A DNA stretch of 64,000 nucleotides. It comes from Mesorhizobium escarrei. Its GTDB lineage: Bacteria > Pseudomonadota > Alphaproteobacteria > Rhizobiales > Rhizobiaceae. Position numbers and translations under genes: made by a program. Shown here in pieces: positions 58,388 through 64,000 of the stretch; within the stretch, counting starts at the first letter, position 1, and each line of letters starts with the position of its first letter. A model generated the notes under the pieces. The model did no database searches and was not told the DNA's origin. It was given only the letters and a program-made list of their open reading frames with translations. The stretch is from positions 1 through 64,000 of the forward strand of contig NZ_CAKXZT010000112.1 in the NCBI RefSeq assembly GCF_935825525.1, read 5' to 3'.

Positions 58388-59557
58388 CTAAGCCAGTGCC
58401 TCGGCAGCATATGAACCGGGCGCGACCGTCAGCCCGCGAAGCTTCTCGACGAGCGCCCGGCAATCGCTGCGATCGTGGCTCCAGGTTCGCGGATTGCGGG
58501 CAAGAACACGCGCCCGCAATTCCCCGAAACGATGCTCCTCCAACTCGCCCAAGGCGGCTTCGAGTGCCTCGGGAGTGGCTTGAGGCAAGAGAACGCCGAT
58601 TCCCTGCTGGTCGAGGAACCGGCCGGTTTCGGTATTGCCCATCGAGATCGGCACGGCGCCGAAGCGGCAGCCCTCGTAGAGGCGGTTGGGCAGCAGCCAT
58701 TCAGAATTCAGCCCCTGCTCGAAAAAATCGATGGCCCAGGAAAAATGAACCTCACGGTAGATCGTCGCCATATCTTCGGGATTCCGATAGGGCCCGCCAA
58801 ACGAGAGCCAAGGCTCAGATTCGACGAAACCGTGGAAATCCGGAAATTCGGAAAGCGCCGGACGGCCCCTTAGGATGATTTCGAAGCGGCCCTCAAATCG
58901 TCGGGAAAATTCGGCCAGCAGTTCCAGGGAGCGGCGGCATCGGAGCGCGCCGAACCAGCCGATCCGCCAAGGCGGAGCGACCGGCTCCGCCGCTGTGCGA
59001 TCATTCAGCGAAACCGCGGCAGGCTCGAAATATTTGTTTTCGAGCAGTTCGACCGGCGCAGAAATCTGCCCGAACGGCTTGAAATAGTTGGCGATGAAGG
59101 CCGGCGAACTGGTGACCAGCAGCTTTACATCCCTGGCCAGATAGCGCTCCGCGCTGCGCATCGCCTTGCCCAGAAAATCGTTGCGAAGCATCAGACGATG
59201 GATGTCGAGACACTCATAGACGATCGGCACCGTTGCCTGGAATGCCGATTTGGCACGCCGGGCAAGCGCCAGCATTTCCAGATTGCGCGCGATGATGAGG
59301 TCGGGTCTGGGCATCGAACCGAGTTTCGACCCGATCGAAACCGCCGCCTTGGTGACCGCTGCCAGCCGCTGGGCAAATCGCCCGTCGCGCGTTGCGCCAA
59401 GATCGATCGGATGCAAGCCCTCGACCTCGGCGATCGGGCTTGCTGACCGGCGAAAGCCTGCCAGTGTGACCTGGGCGCCGCCTGCCTTGAGCATTATGAT
59501 CCGCCGGCGCACCGCCGGATCGGAGACGTCGTGCACCAAGTACAAGACATGCAGCAT
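58388..59557 (-). CDS. exoL: Glycosyltransferase, ExoL-like
   Basis: A 389-residue GT-B type glycosyltransferase, the first gene of the operon. It has HVLYLVHDVSDPAVRRRIIMLKAGGAQV, IIARNLEMLALA, VYECLDIHRLML and WRIGWFGALRCRRSLELL. S. meliloti ExoL adds the third sugar, a beta-1,4 glucose. In that species exoH and exoK lie upstream in the same transcript, whereas here the next gene is a divergent flippase gene. Confidence 0.87.
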   Translation of the reverse strand: MLHVLYLVHDVSDPAVRRRIIMLKAGGAQVTLAGFRRSASPIAEVEGLHPIDLGATRDGRFAQRLAAVTKAAVSIGSKLGSMPRPDLIIARNLEMLALARRAKSAFQATVPIVYECLDIHRLMLRNDFLGKAMRSAERYLARDVKLLVTSSPAFIANYFKPFGQISAPVELLENKYFEPAAVSLNDRTAAEPVAPPWRIGWFGALRCRRSLELLAEFSRRFEGRFEIILRGRPALSEFPDFHGFVESEPWLSFGGPYRNPEDMATIYREVHFSWAIDFFEQGLNSEWLLPNRLYEGCRFGAVPISMGNTETGRFLDQQGIGVLLPQATPEALEAALGELEEHRFGELRARVLARNPRTWSHDRSDCRALVEKLRGLTVAPGSYAAEALA

Positions 59558-59606
59558 GAAAACTCGACCGCTGTTGGCCCACCCGAAAGAATCCTAGTAC
59601 AGCTCG

Positions 59607-59669
59607 TGCTGCATCGCAACATTTTTGGTGCAGCGTAGCAAAATCCACGTTTTTTGTTGCGCTGCAAAA
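59607..59669. promoter_or_regulatory. Three TGCA-rich motifs in the exoL/exoT divergent promoter
   Basis: TGCTGCATCGCAA (59607-59619), GGTGCAGCGTAGCAAAA (about 59627-59643) and TTGTTGCGCTGCAAAA (59654-59669) lie in the 190-base divergent region and share a TTGxTGC-x-CTGCAA pattern. They resemble the motifs before the acyltransferase gene at 50.3 kb, so both units may answer to one regulator. Confidence 0.55.
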
Positions 59670-59747
59670 TTATTGCCGTAGTTTGGTGGTGGCATCGGGC
59701 ATGGGTCGGGACTCCGGGACCCGGCACGAAAATCAGGGACCCTGAAT

Positions 59748-61244
59748 TTGCAAGCCAATGCATTCGACCCGCCAGAGGGCTCTCTCCGCAGATCGGTCGG
59801 ACGCGGCGCTATCATTACGGCTTTGGCGCAATCCGTGCGGGTTGCAACACAGATCGTCTCCGTCATCGTGCTGTCGCGCCTGCTGTCGCCGCAGGACTTC
59901 GGCGTCGTGGCGATGTGCGCGCCGGTGCTGGCCTTCATCGCGCTGTTCCAGGATTTCGGCCTGACCCAGGCGACGGTCCAGAAAAGCGGAATCAAGCATG
60001 AGGAGGTCAATTACCTCTTCTGGGTCAATGTCGCGGTCAGCGCATTGCTTGCCTGCGTGCTGGCCGGCGCGGCGCCGCTGGTCGCCGCCTTCTACGGCGA
60101 ACCGCGGGTTGCAGGTCTGGTGGCAGCACTTGGGCTGCAGATCATAGCCTATGGGCTGGGCGCCCAGCATCTGGCGCTGCTGACACGCCGCATGCAGTTC
60201 GCCCCCCTGGCTATCATCGACGTCGCAAGTGCCATTGCCGGCCTCGCCGTATCGATCGCCTGGACTTTTATCGACCGTTCCTACTGGGCGCTTTTTGCCG
60301 GCACGCTGACAGCAGCCGTGCTGCCCACGCTTTGCTACTGGGCAAACTCGCGATGGCGCCCCAGCCTGCCGCGCAAGGTCAACGGCATCAGCGAGCTGAT
60401 CAATTTCGGCGCCGGCATCACCGGGTTCAACTTCGCCAACTTCTTTGCCCGAAATCTCGACAATGTGCTGATCGGAAAATACTGGGGCGAAGCGCAACTT
60501 GGACTCTATGACCGCGCCTACAAGCTGCTTCTGTTTCCGCTGAGCCAGATCACCAATCCGCTGTCGAAGGTCATGGTGCCGGCTCTTTCCAGGCTGAAGG
60601 ACGAGCCGGATCGCTACCGCAGCGCTTATCTTCGCGTCATGCCGCTGATATTGCTGGTCGCACTTCCAGGTGTCGCCTTCGCCATCGCCATGGCCGACGT
60701 GCTGATACCGTTCGCACTCGGCGAGCAGTGGCGCCAGAGTTCCAGCATCTTCCTGGCGCTCGGTTTTGCCGGGCTGCTGCAGCCGCTCAACAACCCGGCG
60801 GGATGGCTTTTCATCAGCCAGGGCCGCTCGGGCGATTTCATGCGCTGGGGCATCATAACAGCCTTGACGTCGGTGCTGGCCTTCCTGGTCGGCCTGCCCT
60901 ATGGCGCGCTGGGCGTGGCGATCGCCTATGCGGTGAGCGAGTATCTCAGAACGCCTTTCCTGTGGCTCTATATCGGCAAGACCGGGCCGCTGCGGGCAAG
61001 CCATATCCTTCGCGCGGCAACCCCCTTCGTGCTTGGCGCGCATCTGGCGCTTGCCGTCATCTGGTTCGCCAAGCCGCTGCTACCGCAACAGCATATCCTC
61101 GCCATGGCGAGCGCGGCGGTGCTGTCCTATATGGTCACCATTGTGGTCGCGCTGGCGTTCGCTTCCGGCCGCGAGGCGTTGCGGGAGGCACTGAAGCTGC
61201 TGCCGGCACGGGCCCCCGCGGCAACAGCAAGCGAGGCGAAGTAA
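59748..61244 (+). CDS. exoT: Polysaccharide flippase, Wzx/ExoT-like (MOP superfamily)
   Basis: A 498-residue polytopic protein that should flip the lipid-linked repeat unit across the inner membrane. The N-terminal AIITALAQSVRVATQIVSVIVLSRLLSPQDFGVVAM and RNLDNVLIGKYWGEAQLGLYDRAYKLLLFP are typical of ExoT/Wzx proteins. The start appears to be TTG at 59748, since no in-frame ATG precedes the conserved part. The gene symbol rests on context, and its substrate may not be succinoglycan itself. Confidence 0.85.
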   Translation: MQANAFDPPEGSLRRSVGRGAIITALAQSVRVATQIVSVIVLSRLLSPQDFGVVAMCAPVLAFIALFQDFGLTQATVQKSGIKHEEVNYLFWVNVAVSALLACVLAGAAPLVAAFYGEPRVAGLVAALGLQIIAYGLGAQHLALLTRRMQFAPLAIIDVASAIAGLAVSIAWTFIDRSYWALFAGTLTAAVLPTLCYWANSRWRPSLPRKVNGISELINFGAGITGFNFANFFARNLDNVLIGKYWGEAQLGLYDRAYKLLLFPLSQITNPLSKVMVPALSRLKDEPDRYRSAYLRVMPLILLVALPGVAFAIAMADVLIPFALGEQWRQSSSIFLALGFAGLLQPLNNPAGWLFISQGRSGDFMRWGIITALTSVLAFLVGLPYGALGVAIAYAVSEYLRTPFLWLYIGKTGPLRASHILRAATPFVLGAHLALAVIWFAKPLLPQQHILAMASAAVLSYMVTIVVALAFASGREALREALKLLPARAPAATASEAK

Positions 61245-61282
61245 CTTGCACGGACATCCATTCGAGGACCAGGCCTGATCCC

Positions 61283-62305
61283 ATGCACTACCGATCGATC
61301 TCTGATATGAACGATGCCATCGTCAGGAACCTTCACCGGCTGCCGCGCGACATCGACCTGGTGGTCGGGGTTCCACGAAGCGGCATTCTCGCCGCCACTC
61401 TGCTCAGCCTGACAGCGAACATTCCGATGACCGACCTGGACAGTTTCCTGGCCGGAAAGATCTATGCTTCGGGCGTCACCAAACGCCGCGCCGCGCTCGA
61501 CCGCCAGGCCGCCGAGATGCGCAAGGTTCTGGTGATCGACGACAGCGTCAGCGGCGGCGCCGCCATGAGAGAGGCGCGCAGCCGGGTAGAGGCCGCCGGG
61601 ATCAAGGCGGACTTCACCTTTGCCGCAGTGTTCGGCCTGCTGCCGCAGCACGAGGAAACCGACATCGTCCTGGAGGTCGTGCCGCATCCAAGGATGTTCC
61701 AGTGGAATTTCATGCACCACAAATTCCTCGCGCAATGCTGCGTCGATATCGACGGCGTGCTCTGCCTGGATCCGACCGAAGCAGAGAACGACGACGGCCC
61801 CGCCTATGAGAAATTCCTGGGCGAAGCGCTGCCTCTGTTTGGCCCGACCCGCAAGATCGGCTGGCTCGTCACCAGCCGGCTCGAGAAATACCGCGCGCTT
61901 ACCGAAGCATGGCTGGCAAAGCACGGCATCGAATACGACAAGCTGATCATGCTTGACCTGCCGAGCAAGGCGGAACGGCAACGGCTTGGCGTGCATGGCA
62001 GTTTCAAAGCCGATTTCTACCGCAAATCCGACGCCATCCTGTTCATCGAGAGCGAGCACCAGCAGGCCCTCAAGATCGCCGAGCTTTCCGGCAAACCGGT
62101 GCTGTGCGTGGAAACGCATCTGGTAACTTATCCCGACACGCTGTCGCTTCCGGCACTTGGACAGACGGCGCGCAACCTTCCGGGCAGGTTGCGGCAGATC
62201 AGTTCGCCCGACGGGCGCAAGACGGCAATCAAGACCGTCGCGCGCACGCTGCTTGGCGAACGCGGTTACGAGACGCTCAAAAGCCGGGTCAAACGACCGG
62301 CTTGA
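61283..62305 (+). CDS. Phosphoribosyltransferase-HAD fusion protein of polysaccharide cluster
   Basis: A 340-residue two-domain protein. The N-terminal part is a type I phosphoribosyltransferase fold with the PRPP loop VLVIDDSVSGGAAM (82-95) and VVGVPRSGILAA (27-38). The second half has HAD motif I DIDGVL (Asp155, Asp157), a motif-II-like VTSR and an SDAILFIES strand near the end. The substrate is not known. It may form or process a phospho-sugar or nucleotide sugar for the polymer. It starts 38 bases after exoT on the same strand, so it is probably co-transcribed. Confidence 0.78.
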   Translation: MHYRSISDMNDAIVRNLHRLPRDIDLVVGVPRSGILAATLLSLTANIPMTDLDSFLAGKIYASGVTKRRAALDRQAAEMRKVLVIDDSVSGGAAMREARSRVEAAGIKADFTFAAVFGLLPQHEETDIVLEVVPHPRMFQWNFMHHKFLAQCCVDIDGVLCLDPTEAENDDGPAYEKFLGEALPLFGPTRKIGWLVTSRLEKYRALTEAWLAKHGIEYDKLIMLDLPSKAERQRLGVHGSFKADFYRKSDAILFIESEHQQALKIAELSGKPVLCVETHLVTYPDTLSLPALGQTARNLPGRLRQISSPDGRKTAIKTVARTLLGERGYETLKSRVKRPA

Positions 62306-62331
62306 ACCCAGGCGTTGGACTTTGAACCGAT

Positions 62332-62415
62332 ATCCCGATGGAATCGGGATGGGTTCTATCTCTTTGTGCGACCATGATCATTTTCCGAAAACCGGATCCA
62401 CTTTTCGGGATCATG
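62332..62415. repeat. Rhizobial-style intergenic palindromes
   Basis: A perfect ATCCCGAT-GGA-ATCGGGAT dyad (62332-62350) is followed by an imperfect palindrome with arms CATGATC-N6-CCGAAAA and TTTTCGGGATCATG (62373-62415). They lie between two convergent genes and may aid termination. Confidence 0.6.
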
Positions 62416-62470
62416 ATCTATCTCCTTGCGGCCACGATCTTTTCCGAACCGAAGGTCCGGGATCAAACAT

Positions 62471-63550
62471 CTAGGCGGCCTGCCGCGAAGGCTGCCGTGC
62501 CGCCCTCTCGAGCATCGAGAAGAAAGTCGCGAATTGACCCGCCGGATCGAGTTCCGGACGCTCGGAGAATGCGCGCGCCGCCGCTGAAAGCCCCCGATAT
62601 TCCTGGCTATCGGTCCACAGACGCCTGACCACCGCCACCCAATCGGCGAGAGGGGCGTCGTAGTCCAGCACCACGCCACCGGAGCCGATCGCTTCGGGCA
62701 GGCCGCCACGACGCGAGCCGACGACTGGAATGCCGCTGCAATGGGCTTCCGACGCCACCCGGCCCCAGGCCTCTTCCCACTTGCTGGGAGCCAGCAGGAT
62801 TTTCGTGCGGCCGTAGACCGTCTTCATGTCGTTGGTCCGGCTCTCCAGCGTGACGTTGCCGAGCGGCGCGATCGTCTGCTCGATCCGGGCCCGATGATCG
62901 TCATCGAGCTTCCAGCTTTCGACGAACAGGAACGGAATTTCAGAGCAGGCGGCGGCGATGCGCACCGCAAGTTCGAAACCCTTTTCCTCATACGGGTTGA
63001 TCAGCGTGACAAACTCACCCGTCGTCGGCGTGCTGTAGAGTGTGGGATTGATGGTCGGCGGTATAACCGTCGAATCGATATCGAATTTTGCCTTGTAGGT
63101 GCGCGCCGTGAACTCGGAATTGGCGATGTAGAGCGCCGAACGCAGCTCGCGCAGATCGCCGCCCAATTCGTGGAACTCGACATTCCTGAGATAGACGACC
63201 AGCGGCACGCCTTCGGCCTGCAGCGCCTTGCCGATCGGAACCGACTTGTGGCACTGGACCACGGCGACATCCGGCCTCAGTTTTTCGACGGCAAATCCCG
63301 CCGCCTCCCAGGGAAACCAGGCGCGCACGACCGGATAGCCCGGAAAGCTGTCGATGACAGCGCGCTGCCTCAAAAGCTTCATCTTGGCGCGCGCCTTGTA
63401 GCCGAAGACGCCCTGGCCGAACAGGGCGGCGAGCACCGAAGCCTCATGCCCGTGCTCGCGCAACTGTTCGGCGAGATGATGGGTGCTGGACTGGACACCG
63501 CCGCTGAACTGGGGCGTGTAACCGTTACCGCCTGCAAAAAGCACTTTCAT
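62471..63550 (-). CDS. Glycosyltransferase family 4
   Basis: A 359-residue GT-B glycosyltransferase. It has a glycine-rich N-terminus (MKVLFAGGNGYTPQFSGGVQSSTHHLAEQL), and the GT4 donor-site region LLAPSKWEEAWGRVASEAHCSGIPVVGSRRGGLPEAIG carries the Glu-x7-Glu pattern. The sugar and linkage are unknown. The ATG at 63548-63550 is preceded by AAGGAG; an extension to 63589 is rejected. It belongs with the surface polysaccharide genes but is not one of the standard exo set. Confidence 0.87.
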   Translation of the reverse strand: MKVLFAGGNGYTPQFSGGVQSSTHHLAEQLREHGHEASVLAALFGQGVFGYKARAKMKLLRQRAVIDSFPGYPVVRAWFPWEAAGFAVEKLRPDVAVVQCHKSVPIGKALQAEGVPLVVYLRNVEFHELGGDLRELRSALYIANSEFTARTYKAKFDIDSTVIPPTINPTLYSTPTTGEFVTLINPYEEKGFELAVRIAAACSEIPFLFVESWKLDDDHRARIEQTIAPLGNVTLESRTNDMKTVYGRTKILLAPSKWEEAWGRVASEAHCSGIPVVGSRRGGLPEAIGSGGVVLDYDAPLADWVAVVRRLWTDSQEYRGLSAAARAFSERPELDPAGQFATFFSMLERAARQPSRQAA

Positions 63551-63630
63551 GGTTTCGGCTCCTTGTCGCATTCTCAAAATTACGGGCAATGACGCACGGC
63601 TTATTTACGGATGCTGGCTTGCGACCCGCT

Positions 63631-64000
63631 TCACGCATCCTGCTGCGTCTCTAAATTGGCGAACGGATTAGTGCATGGCTGCCATCCGGTGAACCGGACC
63701 GGGTCGGCTGGCGAACTGCGCCGGGCGTAGTCGGTCAGCATATGGAACTCGGCAATGACCCAACGGTCGAAATGCCTCAGGTCCGCTTTTTTCTGTTCGG
63801 GCAGAAACCGGCGTGCGGCGCCCAATTTCAACTCCTCAAGCAGAGTGACAGCATCGCCCAGCTTTGTGTTCGGAAATATCCAGGGGTTCCGCTTCTGAAA
63901 TTCCAGGACGAACTGCTGCAAATGCTCGATGCGTATGTTCAGCCTGCCGAAATATCTTTCGAGCGTGACGCGCACCAGGTCCTCGTCCGAAAGCGAGGAA
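63631..64000 (-). CDS. Partial gene, hypothetical protein (5' end beyond the window)
   Basis: The C-terminal part of a gene whose frame stays open to the right edge. About 123 codons are visible, with a basic, aromatic-rich composition (FGRLNIRIEHLQQFVLEF, NPWIFPNTKLGDAV, RHFDRWVIAEFHML). I cannot name the family. Its position next to glycosyltransferase genes suggests a surface-polysaccharide role. Confidence 0.6.
   Translation of the reverse strand, partial: SSLSDEDLVRVTLERYFGRLNIRIEHLQQFVLEFQKRNPWIFPNTKLGDAVTLLEELKLGAARRFLPEQKKADLRHFDRWVIAEFHMLTDYARRSSPADPVRFTGWQPCTNPFANLETQQDA

Noticed and set aside
59733..61043. A 436-codon minus-strand frame across the flippase gene
   Set aside because: It mirrors a clear membrane protein gene and lacks any domain pattern.

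Overview
The window looks like a chromosomal segment from an alphaproteobacterium of the order Rhizobiales, most likely Mesorhizobium or a close relative in the Phyllobacteriaceae. This rests on uniformly high GC, the gene neighbourhoods (maeB-mutS-glnD-murJ-trpS, hrpB-actS-actR, an exoLAMONP operon in the Sinorhizobium order) and several families of short palindromic intergenic repeats of rhizobial style. No rRNA, tRNA, CRISPR array, transposase or integrase was recognised. Assignment to genus is inference from pattern, not from a search.

Bases 1-11,300 hold housekeeping and small catabolic genes: prfC, a FAD amine oxidoreductase, an amidase, a class II glutamine amidotransferase with a small membrane protein, an Lrp-type regulator, dut with an overlapping HAD phosphatase, an isocitrate lyase/PEP mutase family enzyme overlapping a trans-3-hydroxy-L-proline dehydratase, a CysZ/EI24 membrane protein and an adenosine kinase-like sugar kinase. 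Bases 11,250-28,400 carry the malic enzyme/phosphotransacetylase fusion, mutS, an aldo-keto reductase, a copper export unit (copA plus a DUF305 protein behind a MerR-type promoter), glnD, murJ, trpS, a universal stress protein and an Nfu Fe-S carrier. Bases 28,400-37,800 hold an L,D-transpeptidase lipoprotein, a CueR/HmrR regulator that probably controls copA, a TSUP permease, mmcB, nhaA, the redox pair actR/actS and hrpB. The hrpB frame contains a palindromic repeat translated in frame.

Bases 37,900-48,150 form one long co-oriented unit: a glycerol/sugar-type ABC importer (binding protein, two permeases, a 68-residue membrane protein, two ATPases) followed by dhaL, dhaM, a free-standing HPr, a free-standing Enzyme I, a small probable DNA-binding protein and dhaK. 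It reads as a carbon import system joined to a complete, split PTS phosphorelay that would phosphorylate dihydroxyacetone or a related ketose using PEP. Repeated TGTTTAGT half-sites lie in front of it. A propionyl-CoA synthetase gene (prpE) follows.

Bases 50,380-64,000 are surface polysaccharide genes: an acyltransferase, the exoL-A-M-O-N-P operon on the minus strand, a divergent ExoT-like flippase followed by an unusual phosphoribosyltransferase-HAD fusion, a group 4 glycosyltransferase and a gene cut by the window end. The exoH and exoK genes that head this operon in Sinorhizobium meliloti are absent. Two polysaccharide promoters share TGCA-rich motifs that resemble PhaR/AniA boxes.
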